Part shown: positions 21,746-33,330 of the stretch, one piece after another
Layout: every line of letters starts with the position of its first letter
Position numbering within the stretch: the stretch's first letter is position 1
Assembly (NCBI RefSeq): GCF_000275845.1
Contig: NW_006766942.1
Coordinates: 155,895 to 195,192 of the forward strand
Source: Dichomitus squalens LYAD-421 SS1
Lineage: Eukaryota > Basidiomycota > Agaricomycetes > Polyporales > Polyporaceae
Direction of reading: 5' to 3'
DNA length: 39,298 bases
Program-made: the position numbers and the translations under genes
Notes under the pieces: generated by a model
What the model saw: only the letters and a program-made list of their open reading frames with translations
What the model was told of the DNA's origin: nothing
The model's database searches: none

Positions 21746-23645
21746 ATGTCGTTGGCTACTCAGGGGGACGTTTCAAAGTCGACGGAGAAGAAATTGGTCG
21801 TCGCTCAGTTGAGTGGGAGTTTGCGTCGTATATCGCCTAGGACGCTGTCGATCCTCGAGGCTGCTGACTAGGGTATATGTGTTATAGCTTCATGGTCGGG
21901 AACACATACGTGAGTCTGTCGCTCAAGTAAATTTTTCTTAGGTTTGCTGATATCGGACGCGCCAGCCTTACAGCCTAGAGGATTGGAAGGAAGACATCAT
22001 GCTTGCGAGTACCCACCATATGTGCGTCATCCCCGTGGCCGAATTGTCTATGGTCCGACGAATCGTGATGCAGAGACGGCTTCGCTCTCAACGTCGGACC
22101 AGAAGAATGGCAAAAGCGCTCCATCTCGCTATGCTATGCAGCCGCTCTCGCGCTGGGGTCGCCGTTCAAGCTGTTCCTCAGCTTCGACATGACGTGCGTA
22201 GGTTCGGCGGCGCGGAAATACGTGCCTCCGCTCATCCTGTCCTGTGTACAGCGTGATACCAGGAAATACGCCCGAGGACGTGCGGCTGCTGCGGGAGCAC
22301 GTCGCGATGACTGCCGGGCATCCTCACCAGCTTTGGTACAGGGGCGGAGTCTTTGTCTCGACGTTTGCAGGGCAAGACCAGCTGTTTGGCTTCTCTGATC
22401 TGGAGGATGCATGGGCGCACGTCAAGGACGCTCTAGGAGAGATCGCACCAGTCAGTGGGTCTCCGCGCGCCGGTCTCCTGACACGGCTGATATGCTCGTG
22501 GAGATACATTTGGTGCCTTCGTTCTTTATCGACCCTCGACGGTATCCGCGTATATCCGCCATGGATGGCTACTTCAACGTCAGTTGTCCATGCTAATCAC
22601 GAAGGCGGTAGATTGACCATAGCACGGCAGTGGAATGGCAGCTGGCCAATCCATCTCACAATCGACGCACCCAGGAAGGAGGTCGAGAATGCAAAGCTCG
22701 ACACGGACTGCCATCATGTCCACCACCTCGGGGCTCGCACGTTTATGGCTGCGGTATCGCCCTGGTTCTTCACAGTACGTTTTTGATGTGTATTTCGGAC
22801 TCTTGCGACGTCTCACGTACAGGCACGGGCAGCACTATGGACCTAATTCGTGGAACAAGAATGTGAGCCGTTCTCATGCGCATGTACAAAGGTGCTTGTA
22901 CTGACGTCTCGCTGCTTAGTGGATCTACCGAGGCGACGACTGGCTCCTGATGAGACGGTGGGAGCAGCTCGTCGCGAACCGGAGCCAGATCGACATCGTC
23001 CAGATCATCTCCTATAACGGTACGCCGCTCTTCTTCCTAACTTTTGGTATGGAAGCATGATCACTTGTCTAGACTTCGGCGAGTCGCACTATCTTGGCCC
23101 AATCAAGGGCGCGCAGCCAAACTCCCAAGCATGGGTCGACGGCTACCCGCACACCGCGTGGCTCGAGCTCAGCGGGTACTTTGCGCGCGCCTTCAAGGAG
23201 GGCGCGTACCCTCCCGTTGAGAGAGATCGGATCTTCATGTGGTCCCGGCCGCACCTTAAGGACGCAGAGGCTACCGAGGACGAAGTACCGAGGCCGGACA
23301 GGTGGCAGTTGGTGAGTATGTAGCAGCTGTCCATTTCATCTGAAGTTAATGCCGTTGTGCTGTGACTATGTCCAGACCGACGATAAGTTCTGGGTCGTAG
23401 TCTTGGCCACAGGTCCTGCCGAGGTCCTGCTCGCTACTTCGGACGATGCGCCCGCCGAGAGATGGGTGGTCAAGAACGGCGTGTCGAAACTATCCCACCC
23501 CATGGTGGCTGGGGCGAGCATGAAGGCGACGATGGTCCGCGATGGGATCGTCGTGGCGGGATGTACACCTAGGCGGGATGGCTTTCGGGTCGAGAAGAGT
23601 CCGAAGACGTACAACTTCAACGTGTACGTTGCAGCGTCTCCGTAG
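21746..23645 (+). CDS. Alpha-1,3-glucanase, glycoside hydrolase family 71
   Basis: GH71 enzymes (mutanases) hydrolyse alpha-1,3-glucan, a fungal cell-wall polymer. Eleven exons were traced: 21746-21807, 21888-21909, 21966-22021, 22074-22193, 22252-22450, 22504-22578, 22631-22774, 22833-22862, 22920-23019, 23073-23311 and 23376-23645. The total is 438 residues, all junctions in phase. Family blocks include LVVAHFMVGNTYPYSLEDW, HIDGFALNVGPEEWQ, FKLFLSFDMT, VFVSTFAGQD, HLVPSFFIDPRRYP, MDGYFNWNGSWP, SPWFFTHYG, WIYRGDDW and QIISYNDFGESHYLGP. The last two regions hold the Asp/Glu residues expected at the active site. From the modelled ATG there is no signal peptide or carbohydrate-binding module, unlike secreted mutanases. 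The frame stays open upstream of the ATG for a short way, so a missing first exon is possible. It is flanked by the ASCH-like gene and that gene's dead copy. Confidence 0.93.
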
Positions 23646-23718
23646 GAAGCTAGGTCACTAGAGACCAAGGCGCAACCGTCCCTGCTGGTGCCAACTCTAG
23701 CCGACGGAGAGCACACCA

Positions 23719-24146
23719 GTGACAAACTCTGAGACAGACGTGCCTCGCACCGACAGAGCACAGAGGGCCATACACTCTCATGAGGTACGCGAAACTGGAT
23801 CGTCTATTGCGACCGAGTGGTCCTCCACCAGGTTGCCAAATTCGGTTTGCGCGATGGATAGAGACTGCGCCACCGATGATGCAGGAATATCACCTCCTTC
23901 TGCGGAAAAGCGCGAGAGGGCATAAAGTAATACTTGGAGGAAGCACACGGGGATGCCGCGACAAAAGGGAAGGGCCAAGGAAGGATATGAGAGCCAACCG
24001 CTCGAGGACACCTTGCTTTCGACAAAGCCCGAGTTTGCAGCCCTTTGTAGAGCGTATCAAGATTGACGTCGGAGCATCGCAATCACAAGCTGAAGGAGAC
24101 CGTGAAACATTTCTGGCTATACGAAACCGCGCCAACGTGTACGTTG
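23719..24146 (+). pseudogene. Decayed duplicate of the ASCH-like gene
   Basis: Nucleotide similarity to 20470-20897 is clear: GTGGTCCTCCACCAG versus GCGGTCCTCCACCAG, and GCTGAAGGAGACCGTGAA shared exactly. The N-terminal part is open from ATG 23719 but ends at TAA (23923-23925). A second frame carries TLLSTKPEFAAL and reaches TGA before the domain is complete. The third part (HRNHKLKETVKHFWLYETAP) lies in another frame. The donor GTACGT of the intron is still visible at about 24139, after a small deletion. Downstream of that point similarity is lost, so the C-terminal half is absent. Confidence 0.85.
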
Positions 24147-24729
24147 AGTTTTTGTGTTCCTTTGGTTTTTCCTTTATCTTGGTCCTACTGTACTATCTCC
24201 GACGCCAGTGACGTCTCTATGTTTGCCACTTTCTCCCCTGGTCTATGTGTACAACGTATTGATGGAGAAACAAGTATCTGAATCTTAGAATTGGCTGGAT
24301 GAATTCCGTCGGGAATGTATTTGATCACTGTGTTGTACTCGAGGTCAGAGTAAAAGATGCGCACACAGCTACAGTGACCAGTCATGGGGAAGTTGTTGCG
24401 GCATTGAACTTACAGGCGGGCATCCCAAGGCAACACTATCAGCCGGGGCTCGGAGTACCCAGTCGGACCCCTCTGATACAACCATAGTAAATGCATGATA
24501 TTCTGCTGGAGAACACCAATGCCTTCTTTTTTGTGAAAAGGCAAGCGGCCTGCAAGTGAGTGAGCTACTTCTACTCGGACATGAATGCATGAATACAGTT
24601 TGCGTGTAGTAGATCTAGTAGAGAGGACTCCCCATCTGATCGACTCGGAGCAGGCGCCCGAAATTCGAACGCCGAGTACATCCATATCGACAACAGATAG
24701 TGACCTGCGAATCTACCACGGTGACCATC
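24147..24729. other. Intergenic, no gene recognised
   Basis: Nothing matching the second half of the ASCH-like gene was found here. The last 150 bp should hold the promoter of the F-box gene, but no TATA element was seen. Confidence 0.4.
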
Positions 24730-26609
24730 ATGTCTTCGCCTTTCCAGGCTCTCTCCGTACTGCAAGACGAGCTCCTCAGTTGCACGAGGGCCCTTGAGAA
24801 CCTCATCTCCCGTAACGTGGCCTCTCAGACACCCAGTCATCATACGTGGGTCCCAGTCTATCCTGTTTCACAAGGCCATACATATATCGCTGATGAAGTC
24901 CACTAATCGTCCTAGATGACATGTGTCACCTCATGCAGACGACATCGACCGCCATGAACGCCTCATTCAGCCGTGCCGATGGGAAGCTCCGCCGTTTCCG
25001 CAATTTGCACGTCTATATCAACGCGCTCCCAGACGGGCTCCTCCTTCGTATTTTCCAGTATGCGTCCGCCTTTGAGCTTGACGAAAAGCTCAACCTCATC
25101 GAAGTTTGCTGGCGTTGGCGCGATCTCTGTCTAGCTCATCCGCAGTTTTGGTCCGAGTTCTACGCCCGTCACCTACCCCGCTATGCTATCCCTCGAGCCG
25201 TGAGATATTCCCGCGACCACCCTCTCACCGTTCTCGTCAACCCGGATGACGAGATCAAGTCCAGGAAAGTGATATTCGCCAATATACAGTCCATCGAGCG
25301 TCTCCGCGTCATGTTCGCTATTCCACCAGGCCAGCGGAAGAACGCCTGGCTTGATAAAACCTGGCCGATGCTGCGCGAGCTTGATCTCGCTATACTGAAC
25401 AATACTGTGGACGATGTCGTTCCGTTAACAGGACGATTTGACAAGCTGAGGACCTTGACATTAGAAAACGTCCGGTTCGCTTACTCTCCGCAGAATTATC
25501 GCAATCTGCGGACGCTACGAATAATGTCAGACTACGCTGACACCGGACACCGACCTTGCGGGCCCAAGGATGGTCTTCTAACCGATGCGCTGCGAGGATC
25601 TCCAAACCTGGAAATCCTCATGCTGAAGGATCCCCAAGCATCCATCGATGAAGTCACGCTCCCTCGCGAGGCTGTGATTCAACCCATCCACCTCCCTCGA
25701 CTCCGGTCGCTGCATCTGATCATGTCGACGCAGAAGGCCACCCTACTCATGCGTCATCTCCGTACGTCCGCGACCGCGCTGTTATCCACAGAGATCCAAA
25801 CACACCGTTGGCATTCGGAGCTCGGCGCAGACTACCGTACTTTCGACGAACGACCGATCCGCGACATCGACAAGACCCTGATGCTCGAGCTCCCCGGCCC
25901 CGAGTCGTTCCCGATCCTCGAGCGGCTCCAGTCCATCAGCATCCGTGACACCGACTATCACCGTGTCGCTGGGAGCCTTGAAGCGCTCGACGGCGAATAC
26001 ATCTCGTGGATCACGACGTGGAACCGTTCTGACGCCAGCCTCACCCACTTGGATAGCGAGGACCACGTCCCCAAGCTCGCGTTTAACATAGAGTACAAGA
26101 ACAGCAAGGGGTCGTACTACGACGCGGATACGCTCACCGCGCCATCCTTTGACAATTTCGCTCGCTCGCTCCTGCGCTACCACGCGCCCTTCACCGAGAT
26201 ACGCGTCCTCCGCCTTGACCAGGTTGCGCATACCTATCCTTACATCCGCCAGCTTGCCCGTGCGGTGCCGCGTGTACGGACGGTGGTACTGCACAAGTGC
26301 GAGGCTCAAGCCAAGGTATTGAAGGCGCTCCTCAGCGGGGGTCCCCTGCCGGAGCTCACGACCCTCGGGCTAGCGAAGTGCACGATCTCGAAGGCAGACG
26401 CTGCCCAACTGGCTGAGATATCAGAGGACCTGCGACTGAAGCTGGTCGTGGTGCGGATCAAGGAGGATGATGCAGATGAGGCATGGATTGAGGTCGAGCG
26501 CATTCTGCGACAGGGCGCACTGGAGGTAGAAGTTCGCTACATGAAGCAGTGGGTGTACGTGGACGATAACGAGCATGGATGGTGGCGGAGGGAACGGCCG
26601 TACGCATAG
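24730..26609 (+). CDS. F-box protein
   Basis: The main exon is one open frame from 24921 to 26609 (562 codons). Residues 34-80 of it form an F-box: INALPDGLLLRIFQYAS, then LIEVCWRWRDLCLAHPQFW. F-box proteins are substrate receptors of SCF ubiquitin ligases, binding SKP1. The remainder contains irregular leucine-rich segments (LRTLTLENVRF, PNLEILMLKDP, FTEIRVLRLDQV, LPELTTLGLAKCTI), as is common in the expanded F-box families of Agaricomycetes. A probable short first exon starts at ATG 24730 (MSSPFQALSVLQDELLSC) with an intron ending before 24917. Its donor is uncertain: a GTGGGT site at 24848 is out of phase with the CCTAG acceptor. Translation could instead begin at 24921. The target is unknown. 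Confidence 0.85.
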
Positions 26610-27884
26610 TCATTTATTTCGAATACCCGTACTGCTCTGGTCCTGCCGAGTACAGGTGAGAAGTTTTACAGTCGGAGGCGACTTGAAGATCATGGAACTC
26701 TTCTCAAGAACGTCGCGCACGCGTGACGGTGCGTGGCGTGGAATGCAGCGAGTGAGGATGCTATCGTGTAAGTGATGTTGAACCAGAAGCAGGGCTCCTC
26801 CGTCCGACATAGGACACTGAATCGTCGCACTGAAAGCGCTTTAGGGTGTAGTGGAGACGCAACTAGAGACAGGCAAACAATTCACGACGTGCGGAATGTC
26901 CCGCCCTTCGCGCTCAATCTTGGACAATAAAATGGAGACGATCAGCTGCGGACATTCTTCGGGAAAACAGTTGCGGAAACATACCCCCATGCCGCTGTTG
27001 ATCTTCCGTTGTCAGGTCAGTCGCTCCTGGTCGCTTTCGAGACGACCCGTCGACGCATGTACAATCAGCCAAACCACGTCATGACCATACCATGCAGAAA
27101 TGCTTGCCTCGCAAACCCAGGATAAACCCGTGGCTGCTTGTAGAATTTGAGAGCGGACAGCATGTTGACATACATAGTGAGGTGAGACCAGGGCGGTTAT
27201 GCGGAGTGGAACATGGGAAGGACTTAGATACATCTGAACTGTGGGGCACAAGTCTATTGATCCAAGGCGTTGCATGTCTGACAATGAGTTTCGGCCTCGT
27301 GAAAAGGGTTTATCGGTGCTTAGCAATGCGAGTCTAAGGCATACAAGGTCAGCTTCGAACGGCCACGGCGCAAGCACGAGAGGATCGTTGCCAGGGGCGT
27401 GGAAGCATTCATGACGGTTTAAGCTAGAGACTCGAGCGCAGGTGACAAGTCTGAAACATGGCATCTCATGAGCTTCGAGCAACAGACGTGATGATCTCAC
27501 CAGGGAAAAGGGCCTGGGAAGTGAGTTGGAGTCAAAATTCGAAAGAACTTGTTTTCGGTGTCGGCATCTATGTCGGGACATCAGCACGCCCCAGGGCGTC
27601 TCGAAAGGGCCAGCTGGCGGTCCCGACGTTCTCTGTTCGTAGGAAGATACGGCGTCTCAAGATCACATCTATGCAGACTTTCGTAATGTCAAGGGGAAAT
27701 GACATCCGCACGCAGAAGCATGCATATACGATAATGATACAGATAGATTCAATCCAACAGTAGCATCCAATCCAGAAAGCAATACATACTCAATGAGGTC
27801 ATCAAGACAATTGCGCGACGCCCAACACGTATCGCAAAAAGAGCGAGTGTCCAGACTAACTTAATTCCCCACGATTACGCGTCG
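26610..27884. other. Intergenic between convergent F-box and SPT7 genes
   Basis: The two flanking genes end towards each other. A minus-strand frame of 191 codons (27012-27587) is open, but its composition is Cys/Arg/Ser/Leu-rich and no intron pattern or family was recognised. I regard it as probably non-coding. Confidence 0.35.
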
Positions 27885-30800
27885 TCAAGCGCTCGCCATG
27901 ACAACAGGAGGAAAAGGCTCGACCTTCGCCTTCTTCTTGCTCGGCGTGCTGGCACCCTTGCCCTTCTTCGAGTCGCCCACACCGCCCGTGCTCGATGAGT
28001 GCATGAGCGGAGGCGGAAGAGGCGGCCCGGGGGTGACCGGCGGCGCGTCTCCATCCACACCAGCGGATCCTGGCGGAAGAGGTGGCCCAGGAGCGGGCGC
28101 GGGAGGCTTGGCCTTGCTCTTCTTCTTTGCAGTGCTCGCTGAAGGAGCCGCTTTGTTGATGGTGCCAAGAGGCCCGATCTTCGTATGCGAGGGGCTAGGG
28201 GATTCGTCTGGAATGATGAAGACCTGAGTAACTTCGGTCGGGCCGACATGAGTGGGACCGGCGGTCGAGGGACCAGAAGCCGGGTTGACTAGGATAGATG
28301 GAAGGGAGGATGTGGACGACGGTGGGATACCAATGAGTGCACCTGTTGACTGAAGTGGATGACTTGGTCCCGGTGGTGGTGCAACGAGCGCGGAGGAGAT
28401 CTCGGCGACGCGACCCTGATAGAACGACTTGAGCAGACCAATTTGATTGTCGACGGTGTTTGAATCGAGGGGTATGAACGGTGGAGGCGGCGGGAAGGGC
28501 GGTGGAGGTTCCGTAGGCTTCGCACTGTAACGGCGCTTCATTTGAGGGAGGTTTGTTGTGAATATGAACAGGGACGTACGTCGAAGGCCCCTCTTTGAGC
28601 CCGCCCTTCTTCCCTTTAAGTAGCCGCTTGGGTATTGTAAGACTAGAGAGCCCGAACTCATCGGCGATGCCAAGTTCTTTGAGACCAAAGAAGTCCTCGC
28701 CAAAGGATTCCGCGAAGTTGCCCCTGAACAAGCGACATAAACAAGAGCAACAATGGAAGTGACAAACACATACATGACGAATTCGCCTTCTTCCTCCTCA
28801 CCTTCCATACGGAAGAGGGCTTCGTCATCCCAGGCCTCCTCAGTGGTCTACACAAACAAGTAAGATACGAAGATGGGTGGTGACGGAATCGCAACTGACC
28901 GCCTCTCGGTATGCGTTGCCTAACTTCTTCTCGAGTTCCGTTAGTCGCCCGCCATAGCGTAGAACGTCGTCTTTGATGTACCGCTCGAGATCGGTGACTT
29001 GTGTGATACCGCTCTCGAAGAGTGTATGTAGTATAATTTCCTATTGCTGTACTGTCACGCAGTTGTGACGATCTCAAACAGGAGGGACGCACCTCAGCAG
29101 TCATCTGATTTCCATACTTATCGCATATGAATCGAATCGTCCGACCGACATTCTGCAAGTATTCCGCGGTAACGCTCGCAAGGGTATCCAACGCCATCTT
29201 CGATGTCCCCTGGAAGCCTACATGTTCAAGGACCTTGCTTCCCATCCAATGCAAACAATTGGTCGCATTCTCCTCGCCCATGTCGATGCCTGCTCCCGTT
29301 GGCTTCCACGGCCGCTCATCGATTACATCGTCTAAATCCGCCTGTATGTCATGAATGGGGAGTTCAGCAACCCCAACATTCTCCTCTAGGCTCTGGTTGA
29401 GCGCCGTTAACTTAGCATGTGTTGTGCGGACTCTCCGGAGCGTGCGGATGTTGTTGTTCATGTGGTATAAGAGGGTGTCGGGTGACGTTGTTTCCTTCTT
29501 CTTTTTCTTCTTTCGGCGCATTGAACTCCGTGGAGAGTCTGTGATTGCATTGGAGAACGCTGGCGATGACACATCATCGCAGGCGGAAAGGGTAAGCGAG
29601 GGTAGGCCGTTGGCGAGCATCTCATCGGAGCACATGGCGTCCCACCACATCTCGATGACGTCCTTGTCCGCTGGGCTCTGGCTATGCATCCGTGCACGCT
29701 TGCGGGGTCGATCATCGACGAAGCCGTTCCTGAATGCTGTCAGTACCAACCCCACAATCGACGTCGGCTCGCACGCACAACTTCCGCTTCACACCAACCT
29801 CCCCATCCACCGTACTCAACGCTCCATCGGGCTCTGCGTCGTCTTCTAACCGCACGGCGTACCGCAACAAGCGCTCCTTCAACTGCTGCACAGTGGGATC
29901 GGTCTCTTCCGACACAGGCGTACGCGAAAGATACTCATCGACATCGCGCTCGAGCTGCAGGAATGTCCTCATGCCTGCTTGCGTGCGGACATATGCCGAT
30001 GACTCCGGGAACGTGGTGTCCCGCTGGATCTTCTTCGACTGACCGGGCAAAGGAGCGGCTTGCTTTGTCGGGCTGGGCGAGCGGAAGACGGAGCCAGGGA
30101 AATGATGAGACGTTCCATTTAGCGTAATGCCGTTGACCCGAGGAGTGATGCCTCGGAAGGGTACCTCGCCTGGGATAATGGGATCGGTGCGCTCCTTGTA
30201 GTCTGTGATGTTCTTGAGCAATCTTTCCGCCTTGGCCTTGAGTCTTGAGGCACATTGCCGAAGAGGATGGTCCTAATGATGATGTGCAAACTGAGTCATC
30301 TCGAAATATGACAACGCGCGATTCGCGGAAGATATGGGACCCCTTGACAAAGGTAGAAGAGGGGCGCCATGAGTTCAAGAGAACCTCAGGTACGTCCTTA
30401 CGCATGCACGGGCAGCACGTTCACTGATCCTGAGAGATGATTCTCCGCACCTCCCTCGTGCTGACACGCCTGAAGGTATTCACGTGTCTTCGGAAGGAGG
30501 TGTCGCTCATACATGGCCCCATGCTTGAGGGCTTGAACGAACCACTCACCTCGGTCGCGTTGTACAAGAAGCAATTGGACCATATTAGGTCCAGATCGTC
30601 CTTAAACTCCTTCTTGCACTTGTAGTGCCGTTGCTTAACCTTCTTGAGCATGGTCTGGAGGTCCATCGGGTTCGTGATGACTGCTCTGCCACTGAACATC
30701 ATGATCGGAGAATGGGAGCGCATATACACTCACTTTCATAGTAATCCGGTACCTCAGACTTCGCCACTGGTTTCAAGAAGGCCTCTGCGTCGCGATTGTC

Positions 30801-31333
30801 CTATGTATGCGCATGAACTCACGTGAAAGCATAGCTGTGGCTGAGACCGTCCCCACCATCGTGACCATGCGAAGGTCATGGAGGAGACCCTCCAGAGAAT
30901 CGTAGAACGCATCTACAAGTTTCTGAGGGTCACTCGAAGTCCTCTGGAGACGTTTCAGACCAACTCCGACTAGGCATGATGCTAGCCACTTACCCGGGTT
31001 TCCTTGACGGCGCTTAATAATAACTTGAGCTCAGATTCCGGTAACGAAGACTTGACTTGGCTTGCAGTGAGAGTCCTGAGGAGGTTCTGCACGCTGGAAA
31101 TGTTAGCAGTGACAATATTGGATGGATGGCAAGATGGCGTACGTTCATAGTCGACCCATTCGCGAAGACGGTGAAGGTAGCGGAACAAGATGTATATTTA
31201 GACTCCGCTCATAATATTCGCGAGATGCCGAGTAACTGGCCTAACCTGACTTACGCGGACTTTGTTTCTCATTGTCGGGATACTGGCGGAGAATGAAACG
31301 GCGCGTCGCGCCTCGCGAGGTCGCGCTTGGCAT
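27885..31333 (-). CDS. SPT7: SAGA complex subunit SPT7 (bromodomain and histone fold)
   Basis: SPT7 is a scaffold subunit of the SAGA histone-acetyltransferase co-activator in the nucleus. The modelled start [19 protein letters not shown] is at 31333. Several exons with short introns lead to a bromodomain: [16 protein letters not shown] joined to [20 protein letters not shown], then [19 protein letters not shown], with the acetyl-lysine-binding Asn in YNATE. After a linker ([19 protein letters not shown]) and a basic/acidic middle comes a histone-fold segment: [38 protein letters not shown], with [11 protein letters not shown] expected in the next exon. This is the part that pairs with TAF10 in yeast. 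The C-terminal part ([20 protein letters not shown], then Pro-rich and Lys-rich sequence ending VVMASA) is likely disordered. Some exon borders in the first third are uncertain. It shares its promoter with CDH1. Confidence 0.9.
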
Positions 31334-31432
31334 CGTCTGCCACAACCACCACAACCTCTTGCCACTTCCACCCGGCTGATGCTTCGATCCTGCCCTGGGT
31401 AACGTTCTCTGACAATAGACTGAACAGAACTC
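31334..31432. promoter_or_regulatory. Compact bidirectional promoter between SPT7 and CDH1
   Basis: Only 99 bp separate the two modelled start codons, which point away from each other. Both 5' leaders and any shared elements must lie in this stretch or overlap the coding ends. No TATA box was seen. The strength of this call depends on both starts being right. Confidence 0.6.
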
Positions 31433-33330
31433 ATGAGCGGACTCAAAAATTCGCCATTCGGGAAACGCTTACGCGGGGCCGCCGACGACAGCCCCAAGAA
31501 AACTCGCGGGCGATTCAACCCCGTGTTCCCCGTGGCTTCAGCATCTACCCCTTCGTTGGACTCCAGGCCCGGAACGAGCGAAGGTGCAACGCCTGAGAGC
31601 CCAGAGCGAAACGTACATAAGGACTATGGAGACAGGTTCGTCCCAATACGCGACGCCGGAGACTTGCGTACCACGTTCCACCTCATGGACGACGCGACGC
31701 CCTCGACGCCAAGTAAGAGCCGTATCATCCCCACCGAATCCGACGCGATCAAGGAGCAAGCCAACTCCGTTTTCGGCAGTATACTGCACAACGAAATTAC
31801 CCCCGGTTCCCCGCAACGCCCCGGCTCTCCTGTACGCCCTCCTACAACAGCCACCGCCAACCCGCCTACCACACCAACCCGTCGCCGCTTGTTCGCATAC
31901 CACTCTCCGTCCCGCTCAAATCCTGCTACACCCTCTCGGCGCTTAGATGTGCCGACGGACGAGGCGTACTCATTGAGTCCGGTCCGTGCGGAGACCCGTC
32001 ATCTGCTAGAGAGCCCGCGGCGACAGCTTCGGAGCGTATGCAAGACCCCATACCGCGTGCTGGATGCCCCGGAGCTGGCGGACGACTTTTACCTCAATCT
32101 GGTAGACTGGTCCAGTACGAACGTGTTGGGTGTGGGACTTGGGTCGTGTGTGTATCTGTGGACAGCACATACGGCGCAAGTGTCGAAGCTATGCGACCTC
32201 GGCAATCTACACGATACGATCAGTTCAGTGTCATGGGTACAGAAGGTAAGCTGACTTAGCCACCGGAGGCACTCATTCTGCGACATTGTTCGACGCTTTT
32301 GATTGTCTGAACAATGACGCCGCCCTCCCCATCAGTCTGCACACTGAGTGGTGGCTGTGGTCTTACATCATTATTGTCAGAGACAGAATGTTGACGAGTG
32401 TTGCAGGGGACGACTCTGGCTGTGGGCACATTGTCTGGACGACTGCATATATACGACGCCAACACACTGCAGTTGACTCGGACGTACGAGCGCGCGCACG
32501 CTCAACGCATCGGCGCGCTGTCATGGAACTCGCATATCCTCAGCTCGGGTTCTCGTGACCGTATGGTGCACCACCGCGATGTGCGAGAGGCTGGGATGCG
32601 ACCGTTCAAACGATGTCAAGGGCACCGACAGGAGGTCTGCGGCCTTCGCTGGAGCGGGGATGGAGGAGCACAAGCGGCGACGCTAGCCAGCGGAGGCAAC
32701 GACAACAAGGTGTGCATCTGGGACTTACGGGGGTCTAAGCGGCCTGGCGGGCTCGGCGGAACCCAAGGACGCGTCGGGAACGTCCCAGGGAGTTCAAGTG
32801 GTGGCGACGACGGGGACACCCCATTATGGAAGTTCCATGAACACACGGCCGCCGTCAAGGCTCTCGCTTGGGACCCGCATGTATCCGGTATCCTCGCGAC
32901 GGGAGGCGGTACCGCCGACAAGCACATTCGTTTCTGGAACGTACAGACTGGTACAATGTTGAGCGAACTCGACACCGGCAGCCAGGTAGGTCATGGAAGT
33001 CTCCGGTGGCATAGATCGTTACTAACCGAGCTGTAGGTATGCAATCTCATCTGGTCCTTGACATCGCACGAAATCGTCTCCACGCACGGGTTCTCGTCAA
33101 CGACCGCGCAGAATCAGATTTGCATCTGGAAGTACCCGACGCTCGATATGGTCGCCTCCCTGACTGGCCACACGCACCGTGTCCTGTACCTCGCCATGAG
33201 TCCAGAGGGCGAAACGATCGTGACGGGTGCGGGCGACGAGACGCTGCGGTTCTGGAACGCCTTCCCGAAGAAGGAGAACCACCAGGCACGGCAGGAGAGT
33301 CGACTGGACTACGGTCGTCTCATTCGTTGA
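31433..33330 (+). CDS. CDH1: APC/C activator CDH1 (fizzy-related WD40 protein)
   Basis: CDH1/Fzr brings substrates to the anaphase-promoting complex in late mitosis and G1. Three exons, 31433-32245, 32407-32985 and 33037-33330, give 561 residues. The C-box DRFVPIR lies at residues 67-73. The linker KTPYRVLDAPELADDFYLN (204-222) leads into a seven-bladed WD40 propeller with GSRDRMVHHRDVR, SGGNDNKVCIWDLRG and TGAGDETLRFWNAF. The last residues are GRLIR, the IR tail that docks on the APC/C. About ten SP/TP sites in the N-terminal 210 residues, several followed by basic residues (TPSK, SPRR, TPSRR), suit inhibition by CDK phosphorylation. The KTPYRVLDAPEL linker and basic-proline N-terminus favour CDH1 over CDC20. 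The first intron is 161 nt, long for this window; an Asp-Gly-Gly-rich insertion lies between two WD repeats (about 32735-32820). Confidence 0.96.

Noticed and set aside
25782..26309. Minus-strand frame of 175 codons inside the F-box gene
   Set aside because: It is antisense to a well-supported coding exon, and its sequence mirrors the codon bias of the sense strand.
27012..27587. Minus-strand frame of 191 codons between the F-box gene and SPT7
   Set aside because: It is rich in Cys, Arg, Ser and Leu with no family resemblance or intron structure. It could be 3' untranslated DNA.
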